Below are positions 34,440 through 43,068 of a stretch of 64,000 bases of DNA, one piece after another. The DNA is taken from assembly GCF_000768315.1 (NCBI RefSeq), contig NZ_AQQX01000001.1, positions 558,001 to 622,000 of the forward strand, read 5' to 3'. The number at the start of each line of letters is the position of its first letter. Positions within the stretch are counted from its first letter, which is position 1. The stretch is from Pseudooceanicola atlanticus. Lineage in GTDB: Bacteria > Pseudomonadota > Alphaproteobacteria > Rhodobacterales > Rhodobacteraceae. The position numbers and the translations under genes are program-made. A model generated the notes under the pieces. That model was not told where the DNA came from and did not search any database. It was given only the letters and a program-made list of their open reading frames with translations.

Positions 34440-36160
34440 TGGCACTCGCCGAGAGGATCAGTTTGCGCGACAACACGCCTGACACCAACGGTGACGTGGT
34501 GCTGGGCGACGACTTCGTCGCACCAAACGCCACGGTCGCGGAAGAGCTTCGCGTCCGCCGCGAACGCCGTGGGCTATTCTCTCTCAAGACCTCGCCGCTG
34601 ACGCGCAAGATCATCATTTTCAACCTGATCGCGTTGAACGTTCTGGTCGCGGGCATCCTCTACCTCTCCGCATCCCGCGAAAGCCTGGTGATGCAGCGCG
34701 CCGCAGGTCTCGTCAGCGAGGCAGAACTTGTCGCTGACATCTTCGAGGCGCAGCTGCCGCAAACCGCACCGGCCAACCTGGTGGCGGGCGAGGGGGTCAA
34801 CGTGGCCCAGACGCTCGCCGGGCTGGATCTGCGCCGTGGCATCGATCTTTATGTCTTCGATCCGGACGGCACGCTGGTCGGCCGCATGTCCGGCGCGACG
34901 GAACGGGTCATCGGCGGCCAATCGCCCGACGAGGGCGGCAAGACCATCCTGATCGATTTCCTGACGTCGTTCTGGAACGGGCTGACGGCGATCTTCTCCT
35001 CCGGCAAACGTGACATTCCCGACGTCCCCGTCGAGGATCAGGCCCGCGCCCTTGTCGAGGCCTCGATGAGCGGCGAAACCCAGATCAGTACCGGGCGCGG
35101 CGATGCCGGGTCCTTCCTGGCCGTCGCCTCGCCCATCGTGCAGGGGGGCCAGACGATCGGCGCCGTGGCGCTCGCCTCGTCGGCCGGAGAGATCGACGCC
35201 ATCGTGCGCAGCGAACGGGAACGCGTGTTGCAGATGTTCGTCATCGCCACGCTGGTCTCCGTGGGGCTCAGCCTGGTCCTGGCCTCCACCATCGCCAACC
35301 CGCTGTCGGACCTGGCCGCCGCGGCCGAGGTCGGGCGCGATCGCGACAACAAGTCCGTGGCCCCGGCCCGCGTCCGCATTCCAGACCTGACCGCACGCCC
35401 GGATGAGATCGGGCGCCTTTCAGGTGCGCTCAGGGGCATGGTCTCCGCGCTGTACGAACGGATCGACGCGAACGAACAATTTGCCGCCGACGTGGCGCAT
35501 GAGATCAAGAACCCGCTTGCCTCGCTCCGCTCTGCGGTCGTGACATTGCGGATGGCCAAGCGCGAGGATCAGCGCACCCAGCTGCTGGACGTGATCGACC
35601 ACGACGTGCGGCGGCTTGACCGGCTGGTCAGCGATATCTCCAACGCGTCGCGACTGGACAGCGAACTGGTCAAGGAGGAGCAGGAGCCCTTCGACCTGAT
35701 CAAGATGCTGCGAAATCTCAGCGACTTCCTTGGCGATCAGGCGCAGGAAAAGGGCATCGACTTCATCTCGGACCTGCCGAACGAGTCGATCGTTCTGCGC
35801 GGGCTCGAGGCGCGGCTGGCGCAGGTCTTCGTGAACCTGATCACCAACGCGACGAGCTTCTGCGAGGATGGCGATGCGATCCGGGTCTGGGCGCGGCGTC
35901 GCGAAAATCGCGTGCTGGTGGTGGTCGAGGATACAGGCCCCGGCATCCCGGACCAGTCGCTGCAGAAGATTTTCAAACGCTTCTATTCGCACCGGCCCGC
36001 GACCGATTTCGGCAACAATTCCGGCCTGGGTCTCGCGATCTCCAAGCAGATCGTCGAAGCGCATGGCGGCGTGATCTGGGCCGAGAACATCCGCCCGACG
36101 GATGCCGACATCACCTCCGACCCGCTGGGGGCGCGTTTTGTCGTCGGTCTGCCGATCTGA
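34439..36160 (+). CDS. chvG: Sensor histidine kinase ChvG
   Basis: Membrane kinase of 573 residues. Basic cytoplasmic start; transmembrane helix at about 57-76; a periplasmic domain of ~190 residues; second helix at 267-284; HAMP-like linker; then the phosphorylated H354 in AADVAHEIKNPLASLRS. The ATPase part has NLITNATSFC, VEDTGPGIPDQ and NNSGLGLAISKQIVEAHGG. ATG at 34439 overlaps the chvI stop (TGATG); a GTG at 34436 would add one residue. In relatives the periplasmic domain binds a repressor (ExoR), not seen in this window. Confidence 0.95.
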   Translation: MALAERISLRDNTPDTNGDVVLGDDFVAPNATVAEELRVRRERRGLFSLKTSPLTRKIIIFNLIALNVLVAGILYLSASRESLVMQRAAGLVSEAELVADIFEAQLPQTAPANLVAGEGVNVAQTLAGLDLRRGIDLYVFDPDGTLVGRMSGATERVIGGQSPDEGGKTILIDFLTSFWNGLTAIFSSGKRDIPDVPVEDQARALVEASMSGETQISTGRGDAGSFLAVASPIVQGGQTIGAVALASSAGEIDAIVRSERERVLQMFVIATLVSVGLSLVLASTIANPLSDLAAAAEVGRDRDNKSVAPARVRIPDLTARPDEIGRLSGALRGMVSALYERIDANEQFAADVAHEIKNPLASLRSAVVTLRMAKREDQRTQLLDVIDHDVRRLDRLVSDISNASRLDSELVKEEQEPFDLIKMLRNLSDFLGDQAQEKGIDFISDLPNESIVLRGLEARLAQVFVNLITNATSFCEDGDAIRVWARRRENRVLVVVEDTGPGIPDQSLQKIFKRFYSHRPATDFGNNSGLGLAISKQIVEAHGGVIWAENIRPTDADITSDPLGARFVVGLPI

Positions 36161-36172
36161 GGGTCGGGTCGG

Positions 36173-36604
36173 ATGACACCGTCGCCCGACCAGCTTCTGC
36201 TTCATGCCACCGCCGTTGCCGTCGACGATCAGGCCGTCCTGATCGAGGGCGCGTCGGGGTCGGGTAAGTCCGCGCTGGCCCTGACCCTGATGGCCTTCGG
36301 CGCGGTCCTGGTGGCGGATGACCGGGTACTGCTGCAGATCGCCGGGGGCAACCTGATCGCCACCCCGCCCGCGGCCATCGCGGGCCGGATCGAGGCGCGG
36401 GGCGTGGGCATCCTGAAGGCGCGCCACCGGGAAGACGTCCGCGTGGCCCTTTCCGTGGACCTGGACCAACAGGAAACAGATCGTCTTCCGCCGCGCCGCA
36501 GCAAAAATTTACTGGGGATTTCCATCCCTGTGCTTCACAATACCGGGACCGCGCATTTTGCCCCGTCGATTCTGCAATATCTACGTGGGGGACGGGAGGC
36601 CTGA
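36173..36604 (+). CDS. hprK: Short HPr kinase/phosphorylase (HprK C-terminal domain)
   Basis: A 143-residue stand-alone version of the HprK catalytic domain, about half the length of the Bacillus enzyme and lacking its N-terminal domain, as is usual in alphaproteobacteria. The P-loop is [10 protein letters not shown] (26-35), followed by LVADDRVLL, equivalent to the acidic Walker-B-like motif. It is expected to phosphorylate or dephosphorylate a serine on HPr, encoded three genes downstream (S49). It starts 12 bases after chvG. The motif for the phosphorylase activity is less clear in this short form. Confidence 0.9.
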   Translation: MTPSPDQLLLHATAVAVDDQAVLIEGASGSGKSALALTLMAFGAVLVADDRVLLQIAGGNLIATPPAAIAGRIEARGVGILKARHREDVRVALSVDLDQQETDRLPPRRSKNLLGISIPVLHNTGTAHFAPSILQYLRGGREA

Positions 36605-36621
36605 GCGCACAGGGTAGCATC

Positions 36622-37524
36622 ATGGAAGACCTGAGCCGACAAAGCGACATCACGACACCGGAACGGCTGGTGCTGGTCACCGGGCCCTCTGGTGCGGGGC
36701 GGTCCACGGCCATTCGCGCGCTGGAAGATCTGGGCTACGAAACCATCGACAACCTGCCCTTGTCGATGATCCCCCGGTTGCTGGACGGTCCGCCGCTGGC
36801 CCGACCGATGGCACTTGGCATCGATGTGCGGAACCGCGATTTCTCAACCAATGCCCTGATCGAGATGATCGACCGCTGGTCCGAAGACCGGACGCTGCCG
36901 CTTGAGGTGCTGTATCTCGACTGCAATCCCGACATGCTGCTGAAACGCTTTTCGGAAACCCGCCGTCGCCACCCGATGGCACCCGCGGAAAACGCCGAAG
37001 AGGGTATCGCGCGGGAACTGGACCTGCTGGTGCCGATCCGCAGCCGCGCCGACATCCTGATCGACAGTACCGACCTGACCCCGCATGACATGCGCAACGA
37101 GATGCTGCGCTGGTTCGCGGTCAAGCGCGGGCAGTCGCTGGCGGTCTCGATCCATTCCTTCAGCTACAAGCGCGGGTTGCCGCGTGGCATCGACATGGTG
37201 TTCGACACCCGGTTCCTGCGCAATCCCTACTGGGATCAGTCGTTGCGCGGGCTGGATGGCACCGCAGAGGTCGTTCAGGATTACGTGACGGCAGATCCCC
37301 GCTTCCCCGCCTTTTTCGACAAGGTCCGGGACCTGACCGAGATGCTTCTTCCTGCCTATGTCGCGGAAGGCAAAGCCTATTTCTCGATCGCGTTCGGATG
37401 TACCGGCGGTCAGCACCGATCCGTGACCGTGACAGAGAAGCTTTCCAAGGCTCTTGCACAGAGTGGCTGGCAAGTGTCAATTAGGCACCGAGAGCTCGAA
37501 CGCCGCGCTGCGGCACAGGCGTAA
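36622..37524 (+). CDS. rapZ: RapZ/YvcJ family nucleotide-binding protein
   Basis: A 300-residue P-loop protein. Walker A is [10 protein letters not shown] at 21-30; [19 protein letters not shown]-like [20 protein letters not shown] and the C-terminal [18 protein letters not shown] are diagnostic. In E. coli RapZ guides RNase E to the GlmZ small RNA to control amino-sugar synthesis; in alphaproteobacteria its role is not well defined. Its place between hprK and the PTS genes is conserved, suggesting it reads PTS or nucleotide status. ATG at 36622. Confidence 0.95.
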   Translation: MEDLSRQSDITTPERLVLVTGPSGAGRSTAIRALEDLGYETIDNLPLSMIPRLLDGPPLARPMALGIDVRNRDFSTNALIEMIDRWSEDRTLPLEVLYLDCNPDMLLKRFSETRRRHPMAPAENAEEGIARELDLLVPIRSRADILIDSTDLTPHDMRNEMLRWFAVKRGQSLAVSIHSFSYKRGLPRGIDMVFDTRFLRNPYWDQSLRGLDGTAEVVQDYVTADPRFPAFFDKVRDLTEMLLPAYVAEGKAYFSIAFGCTGGQHRSVTVTEKLSKALAQSGWQVSIRHRELERRAAAQA

Positions 37525-37588
37525 AGGCGGGACGATGGGAACAGGACGCGTCCTGCGGAAAACCGAGCACGAGGAAGGACAACAGCCT

Positions 37589-37981
37589 TTGATTGGCATC
37601 GTGATCGTTGCACATGGTGGCCTGGCCCGCGAATACCTCGCGGCGATGGAACATGTCGTTGGTGAACAGCCTGGCGTGCGGACCGTCGCCATCGAGGCCA
37701 GCCACGACCGTTCCGCCAAGCAGAACGAGATCTGCACCGCCGCCGACGAGGTGGATCGCGGCGAGGGGGTCGTGGTAGTGGTGGACATGTTCGGCGGCTC
37801 GCCCTCCAACCTGTCGCTGATGGCCTGCCGCCCCGAAGACCGTCGGATCCTCTACGGCGCGAACCTGCCGCTTCTGATCAAGCTGGCGAAATCGCGCCAT
37901 CTTCCGCTGGGGGATGCGGTTCGTGCCGCAACGGAAGCGGGTCGAAAATATATCGACAGCCAGAACCTCAGCGCGCATTAA
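37589..37981 (+). CDS. PTS EIIA component, mannose family
   Basis: A 130-residue EIIA-Man domain that accepts phosphate from HPr; in this setting it is regulatory, as no EIIB or EIIC gene is present. The family start MIGIVIVAHGGLAREYL places the phosphorylated histidine at H9, which favours the TTG at 37589 with AGGAAGG upstream. An ATG at 37535 would add an 18-residue charged tail. VVVVDMFGGSPSNL and ILYGANLPLLIKLA are conserved. It sits between rapZ and HPr. Confidence 0.88.
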   Translation: MIGIVIVAHGGLAREYLAAMEHVVGEQPGVRTVAIEASHDRSAKQNEICTAADEVDRGEGVVVVVDMFGGSPSNLSLMACRPEDRRILYGANLPLLIKLAKSRHLPLGDAVRAATEAGRKYIDSQNLSAH

Positions 37982-37987
37982 GGACCG

Positions 37988-38266
37988 ATGAGCAAGACCG
38001 TCACCAGAACTCTCGAGATCGTCAACGAGAAGGGGCTGCACGCCCGGGCCTCCGCCAAGCTGGTGGAGGTGGTCGAAGGCTTTGACGCCCGTGCGGAAAT
38101 CAGCCGCGACGGCATGTCCACAGGCGGGGATTCGATCATGGGCCTTTTGATGTTGGCAGCGTCGAAGGGAACCACTATTGAGGTCGAAACGTCCGGACCG
38201 GACGCCGAGCCCTTGGCGGATGCGCTGCAGGCCCTCGTGGCGGACAGGTTCGGCGAGGACATGTGA
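37988..38266 (+). CDS. HPr phosphocarrier protein
   Basis: A 92-residue HPr. The phosphorylated histidine is H18 in KGLHARASAKL, and S49 in GGDSIMGLLMLA corresponds to the serine modified by HprK. It passes phosphate from enzyme I (expected to be PtsP, not in the window) to the EIIA encoded just upstream. The two genes are 6 bases apart. The 3' end overlaps the acyltransferase GTG start. Likely part of a regulatory PTS rather than sugar uptake. Confidence 0.95.
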   Translation: MSKTVTRTLEIVNEKGLHARASAKLVEVVEGFDARAEISRDGMSTGGDSIMGLLMLAASKGTTIEVETSGPDAEPLADALQALVADRFGEDM

Positions 38267-39240
38267 CCTTCGGCTTTGAACCGGAGGCACGGGAAAGGCT
38301 TAGGGGGACGCCCTTGGTAGACAGCACGCAGAACCGCACGACGCTCGCCCCGGCCGCAAGCGGCGGCCCCAGTGTGTCCGACGGCGATCAGAATGTCACC
38401 TTTACCAAGTATGACCGCCGGTCGCTGACCTATTCCACGTCATTCGAAGATCCCTGGCGCCGGAACGTGATCCGGGCCATCGAATGGATGACCGGCAAGG
38501 TGTCCATCATCCGGATGATCCGGAAGTTCGAAAAGCAGGGCGCGCCGCAGGGCCAGGCCTTCTGGCGGGCGACGCTGGACGTCATGGGCATCGACCTGCT
38601 GACGCCGCAATCGCAATTGGACAAGATCCCGACCGAAGGGCCCGTCGTGGTGGTCGCGAACCATCCCCACGGCATGGTCGACGGCATGATCCTGGCCGAC
38701 CTGATCGGGCGGGTGCGCAGCGATTACAAGATCCTGACGCGTCAGCTGCTGACCGGTATCGACGAGGTCGCCTCGAGCTACATGATCCCCGTGCCCTTTC
38801 CGCACGATGCCGACGCACAGCGCAAATCGGTTGAGATGCGGGCCAAGGCGATGGCGCATCTGAAAGAGGGGGGGCTGATCTCCCTGTTTCCCTCGGGGGT
38901 CGTGGCGGCATCCGAGTCGATGTTCGGCCCGGCGGTCGAGGCAGAATGGAACGTCTTCACCGCGCAGATGATCCGTCGGTCCGGCGCGCGGGTCGTGCCG
39001 ATCTACTTCCCCGGCTCCAACAGCCGCTGGTACCAGATGGCCAACCGGATCTCGCCGATCCTGCGCCAGGCGATGCTGCTGCACGAGATCGTTCACAGCT
39101 GCAACAAGCCGCAATCGCCTGTCGTGGGCGATCCGCTGTCGGATGCGCAGATGGAGCAGCTTAAGACCGATCCGCGGGGCTTCATGTCCTGGCTGCGCGG
39201 TCACACCCTGGCGCTGGCCAACCAGAACCAGACCGCCTAG
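38263..39240 (+). CDS. Lysophospholipid acyltransferase family protein (PlsC-like)
   Basis: A 325-residue membrane-associated acyltransferase. ANHPHGMVDGMILAD is the catalytic His-Asp motif in the variant with a NHPxGxxDG pattern, seen in hemolysin-like or OlsA-like acyltransferases; LISLFPSGVVAA is the FPEG-equivalent, and VVPIYFPGSNSRWY follows. It probably adds a fatty acyl chain to a lysophospholipid or lyso-aminolipid such as lyso-ornithine lipid; which one is unknown. GTG start overlaps the HPr stop. Its TAG stop overlaps the stop of the convergent TIGR02186 gene in a shared CTAG. Confidence 0.85.
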   Translation: MTFGFEPEARERLRGTPLVDSTQNRTTLAPAASGGPSVSDGDQNVTFTKYDRRSLTYSTSFEDPWRRNVIRAIEWMTGKVSIIRMIRKFEKQGAPQGQAFWRATLDVMGIDLLTPQSQLDKIPTEGPVVVVANHPHGMVDGMILADLIGRVRSDYKILTRQLLTGIDEVASSYMIPVPFPHDADAQRKSVEMRAKAMAHLKEGGLISLFPSGVVAASESMFGPAVEAEWNVFTAQMIRRSGARVVPIYFPGSNSRWYQMANRISPILRQAMLLHEIVHSCNKPQSPVVGDPLSDAQMEQLKTDPRGFMSWLRGHTLALANQNQTA

Positions 39241-39998
39241 CCCTGCCGGATGGCCCGGAACAGGGCCGAGGCAAGCCAGCCCGCCGCAATCGCGATCGAC
39301 AGCGACAGGATGCCGTAGATCAGCGGCTGGTTCTGTGACAACAGGTACAGCCAGCGTTCCAGCCCCACCTTGCGTACGTCGATGGCCGTGTCGAAGCGCG
39401 ACACGACGTGCCCCTCGCGCAGCAGGAAAACCCGCGTGTTGTACTGGCCTTCGGTCAGGTTTGCCGGCATGGAGATGCGGGTGCGGAACAGGGTCTGCTG
39501 ATCCAGCTGCACGGCGCCCTCGAGGCTTTGATAGACGCCTGCGTTTTCACGGATACGGATCAGCGCGTTGGTGAAGGCAGCGGGGTTGTCGGTGACAGAG
39601 CTTGCGCCGACCGACCGGATTGCCCGCGGCACGGTCACCGAATGGCGCAGGTCCTCGGTTCGGCGCAGAATAGCGTCCAGCGGCCCGGTTGATGCGACGG
39701 CGTAGAAGCTGGGCGCAGCCTTGATCGTCACCGTTTCGCTGTTGATCCAGATGCCAACGATGCGGTCCTTCTTGTGCAGGGTCAGCCGTTCCGTCGGACC
39801 GGCCAGCGTCACGATCACGTCGAGCGGCACGTCGCTGATCGGGCTTTCGCGTTTCACCGCACCGAAGACCAGGATTTCCGACCCGTCGAAACTGGCCGTG
39901 ATGCGCACGCGGTCCTGGCTGAGGCCCAGCACCACATCCTCCTGCGCGCAGAGCGGCGCGGCGATCAGAAGGAAGAGGAGGGTGAGGAACCGGCGCAT
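39237..39998 (-). CDS. TIGR02186 family membrane-anchored protein
   Basis: A 253-residue protein with a signal peptide (LTLLFLLIAAPLCAQ), a large periplasmic beta-rich domain (DRVRITASFDGSEILVFGAV) and one C-terminal membrane helix (YGILSLSIAIAAGWLASALF). This is the alphaproteobacterial TIGR02186 family of unknown function. It starts 1 base downstream of the TSUP permease stop, so both are one operon. Such pairing is common and suggests the protein is an accessory or sensor part of the permease. Confidence 0.88.
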   Translation of the reverse strand: MRRFLTLLFLLIAAPLCAQEDVVLGLSQDRVRITASFDGSEILVFGAVKRESPISDVPLDVIVTLAGPTERLTLHKKDRIVGIWINSETVTIKAAPSFYAVASTGPLDAILRRTEDLRHSVTVPRAIRSVGASSVTDNPAAFTNALIRIRENAGVYQSLEGAVQLDQQTLFRTRISMPANLTEGQYNTRVFLLREGHVVSRFDTAIDVRKVGLERWLYLLSQNQPLIYGILSLSIAIAAGWLASALFRAIRQG

Positions 39999-39999
39999 C

Positions 40000-40920
40000 T
40001 CAGGAGGTCCCGATTTCATACAGCTCGGCCGGCTGCAACAGCAGGTCCAGCGCCAGCTTGCCACAGACCGCCAGCACCAGGAGGGCCAGCAGGATGCGCA
40101 ATTGTTCGGCCTTCATCCGGGCGCCCAGCGTGGTGCCGAATTGCGCCCCGACCACGCCGCCGACCAGCAGGACGACCGCCAGCATGATGTCGACGCTCTG
40201 GTTCGTGACCGCGTGCAGCAGGGTGGTGAAGCCGGTGACGAAGATGATCTGGAACAGCGACGTGCCGATCACGACCTTGGTGGGCATGTGGAGCAGGTAG
40301 ATCATCGCGGGAACCATGATGAACCCGCCACCCACGCCCATGATCGCCGACATCGTGCCCACGAACATCCCCACCACTGCGGGCGGAATGACCGAGATAT
40401 ACAGGCCCGAGGTCCGGAACCGCATCTTGAAGGGCAGCGCGTAGACCCAGCCACGCTGCTTGCGCGGTTTGCGGGGGGCCACGGTGCCCGGCTTGCGGCG
40501 CGATCGTTGCAGGGCGCGCAGGCTCTCGATGAACATCAGCGCGCCGATGATGCCCAGGAAGACCACGTAGCAGAGGTTCACCAGCAGATCGACCTGGCCC
40601 AAGCTGCGCAGGTAATTGAACAGGATCATGCCCAGACCCGCGCCGATCATGCCCGAGATCAGAAGGACCGTCCCCATCTTGAGGTCCACGGTCTTGCGCC
40701 TGAGATGTGCCAGCACGGCCGAGATCGACGAGGCCACGATCTGGTTGGCCGAAGTCGCAACCGCCACGGCCGGCGGGATGCCCACGAAAAACAAAAGCGG
40801 CGTGATCAGAAATCCGCCGCCTACGCCGAACATGCCCGACAGGATGCCCACGATGCCGCCGATGCCGATCAGCAGCAGCACGTTCACCGAGACCTCGGCT
40901 ATGGGCAGGTAGATTTGCAT
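40000..40920 (-). CDS. TSUP family permease paired with TIGR02186
   Basis: A 306-residue inner-membrane protein. The first repeat has GGIVGILSGMFGVGGGFLITPLL and the second MFVGTMSAIMGVGGGFIMVPAMI, the double signature of TauE/SafE permeases. A basic cytoplasmic loop at about 150-170 (RSRRKPGTVAPRKPRKQR) separates the halves. ATG at 40920 chosen over an upstream start lacking similarity. Probably moves a sulfur-containing or organic anion. It differs from the other TSUP at 30.1 kb in length and partner gene. Confidence 0.9.
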   Translation of the reverse strand: MQIYLPIAEVSVNVLLLIGIGGIVGILSGMFGVGGGFLITPLLFFVGIPPAVAVATSANQIVASSISAVLAHLRRKTVDLKMGTVLLISGMIGAGLGMILFNYLRSLGQVDLLVNLCYVVFLGIIGALMFIESLRALQRSRRKPGTVAPRKPRKQRGWVYALPFKMRFRTSGLYISVIPPAVVGMFVGTMSAIMGVGGGFIMVPAMIYLLHMPTKVVIGTSLFQIIFVTGFTTLLHAVTNQSVDIMLAVVLLVGGVVGAQFGTTLGARMKAEQLRILLALLVLAVCGKLALDLLLQPAELYEIGTS

Positions 40921-41001
40921 GTCTCTACCTACGCCGGCTCGCTGCGATGCCGCAAGCATTCAGCGGCGGGCGGCGCAGGAAATCTGTGTCTCCCGACGGG
41001 C

Positions 41002-41970
41002 TTAGCGTTCCTTGACGTAGGGCTCGCCGCCCGCACGCGGGGGAATGGCCTTGCCGACGAAGCCAGCCAGGATGATGACCGTCAGGATATAGGGTAGGGC
41101 GTCCAGCAATTGCACCTGCACCTTCACGCCGATCGTGTTCTGGATCAGGTCGGGGCGCAGCGCGATCGCCTGCAGGAAACCGAACAGCATGGTCGACATC
41201 AGCGCGTACCACGGCCGCCACTTGGCAAAGATCAGTGCCGCCAGCGCGATGTAGCCGCGACCGGCCGACATGTCCTTGACGAAGCCCGCCTGAAGCGCGG
41301 TGGCCAGGTAGGCGCCGGCGACCCCGCAGAGGATCCCGCAGATGCCCACGGCGGCAAAGCGCAGTCCGACAACGGAAACGCCGGCCGTGTCGACGGCGGC
41401 GGGGTTTTCCCCGACCGCGCGCAGGCGCAGGCCGAACCGGGTGCGGAACAGGATCCACCAGGTCAGCGGCACCATCAGGAAGGCGACGTAGACCAGGATC
41501 GTGTGGCCCGAGATCAGGTCGTGATAGATCGGCCCCAGGATCGGTACCGATTGCAGGCTTTCGGCGAAGGGCAGGGTGATCGAGTTGAACCGGCCCGCCC
41601 CGGTCAGCGACGGGGTGCGCCCGCCCTGGCTGAACCAGTCCTGCGCGATCAGCACCGTCATGCCCGCCGCGAGGAAGTTGATCGCCACGCCCGAGATCAG
41701 CTGGTTGCCTTGGAAGGTGATCGAGGCGATGCCATGCAGCGCCGAAAGCGCCATCGACGCCGCAATGCCCGCCAGCAGGCCCAGCCAGACCGACCCGGTC
41801 ATGTAGGCCACCGCCGCCGAGAAGAACGCCGCGGCCAGCATCTTGCCTTCCAGCCCGATGTCGAAAATGCCCGCGCGTTCGGAAAACAGCCCGGCCAGAC
41901 AGGCCAGCAGCAGCGGTGTGGCCAGGCGTATGGTCGAGTCGAGGACCTGGAGGATTGTCAGGAAATCCAT
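41002..41970 (-). CDS. ABC transporter permease, BMP/nucleoside type (second permease)
   Basis: A 322-residue inner-membrane permease of the family that works with BMP binding proteins (YufQ/NupQ-like). Landmarks are TIRLATPLLLACLAGLFSERAGIFDIGLEG at the start and LRAVGENPAAVDTAGVSV, the coupling loop. About nine hydrophobic segments. It lies 3 bases after the first permease gene and is the last gene of the four-gene operon. Relatives import purine nucleosides, fitting the purine deaminases at 58-61 kb. Confidence 0.93.
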   Translation of the reverse strand: MDFLTILQVLDSTIRLATPLLLACLAGLFSERAGIFDIGLEGKMLAAAFFSAAVAYMTGSVWLGLLAGIAASMALSALHGIASITFQGNQLISGVAINFLAAGMTVLIAQDWFSQGGRTPSLTGAGRFNSITLPFAESLQSVPILGPIYHDLISGHTILVYVAFLMVPLTWWILFRTRFGLRLRAVGENPAAVDTAGVSVVGLRFAAVGICGILCGVAGAYLATALQAGFVKDMSAGRGYIALAALIFAKWRPWYALMSTMLFGFLQAIALRPDLIQNTIGVKVQVQLLDALPYILTVIILAGFVGKAIPPRAGGEPYVKER

Positions 41971-41973
41971 GGC

Positions 41974-43068
41974 TCAGGCCTCCTTCTTGCGCAGGGCAAG
42001 GAACAGTTTTTCAAGCGGCATGCGCACCATGTTGTCCAGCGCCCCGGTGAACAGGATCACCAGCGCCTGGATGACCACGATCAGTTCGCGCGGGATCGAG
42101 GTCCAGAGCGCCAGCTCCGCGCCCCCCTGGTAGAGGAAACCGAAGAGGATCGCCGCCAGCAGCACGCCGAAGGGATGGTTGCGGCCCATCAGCGCCACCG
42201 CGATCCCGATGAAACCCGCGCCTTCGGTCATGTTCAGGATCAGGCGTTCGGCCTCGCCCTGGGTGGTGTTCACGGCCATCATCCCGGCCAGCCCGCCCGA
42301 GATCAGCATGGCGATGATGATCGTCTTCACCCCGCTGATGCCCGCGTATTTCGCGCCGCTCTGCGAATAGCCGAAAGCGCGGATTTCATAACCCAGCTTC
42401 GTGCGCCAGATCAGCAGCCAGACTAGAAGGCAGGCCAGCAGCGCCAGGAAGAACGACACGTTCGCCGGCGCGCCCCGGAACAGCGGGGTTTCGGCGGTGG
42501 CGAACATGTCCTGGAAGGTCGGCAGATGCGTGGGTTCGGGGAACTTGGCGGTTGCCGGGTCCATTGCGCCTGCGGGCTTCAGCAACCCGACCAGCAGGTA
42601 GTTCAGCAGCGCCGCCGCGATGAAGTTGAACATGATCGTGGTGATCACGATATGGCTGCCGCGCTTGGCTTGCAGATAGGCCGGGATCAGCGCCCAGGCC
42701 GCCCCGAAGAGTGCTGCGCCGATGGACGAACCAAGGATCGCCAGCGACCAGTGCGGCCACGGGATGAAGAGACAGGCCAGGGCCACGCCCAGACCACCCA
42801 GCATCGCCTGGCCTTCGCCGCCGATGTTGAACATCCGCGCATGGAAGGCCACCGAGACGGCAAGCCCGGTGAACATGAAATTGGTCGCGTAATAGAGCGT
42901 ATAGCCCCACCCGGCAGAGCGCATCAGCGCGCCCTCGATCATCAGCTTGTAGGCCTCCAGCGGGTTTTCCCCGATGGCCAGGATCACCAGCGTCGACAGG
43001 ATGCCCGCGAGGATCAGCGAGATGATGGGGATCAGGACCACATCGGCCCAGGCTGGCATCTTATCCAT
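41974..43068 (-). CDS. ABC transporter permease, BMP/nucleoside type (first permease)
   Basis: A 364-residue permease of the YufP/NupP type. It starts MDKMPAWADVVLIPIISL and has GENPLEAYKLMIEGAL, ARMFNIGGEGQAMLGG and the EIRAFGYSQSGAKYAGISG coupling loop. About ten hydrophobic segments. Overlaps the ATPase gene by 8 bases and precedes the second permease by 3, so the subunits are made together. Confidence 0.93.
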   Translation of the reverse strand: MDKMPAWADVVLIPIISLILAGILSTLVILAIGENPLEAYKLMIEGALMRSAGWGYTLYYATNFMFTGLAVSVAFHARMFNIGGEGQAMLGGLGVALACLFIPWPHWSLAILGSSIGAALFGAAWALIPAYLQAKRGSHIVITTIMFNFIAAALLNYLLVGLLKPAGAMDPATAKFPEPTHLPTFQDMFATAETPLFRGAPANVSFFLALLACLLVWLLIWRTKLGYEIRAFGYSQSGAKYAGISGVKTIIIAMLISGGLAGMMAVNTTQGEAERLILNMTEGAGFIGIAVALMGRNHPFGVLLAAILFGFLYQGGAELALWTSIPRELIVVIQALVILFTGALDNMVRMPLEKLFLALRKKEA

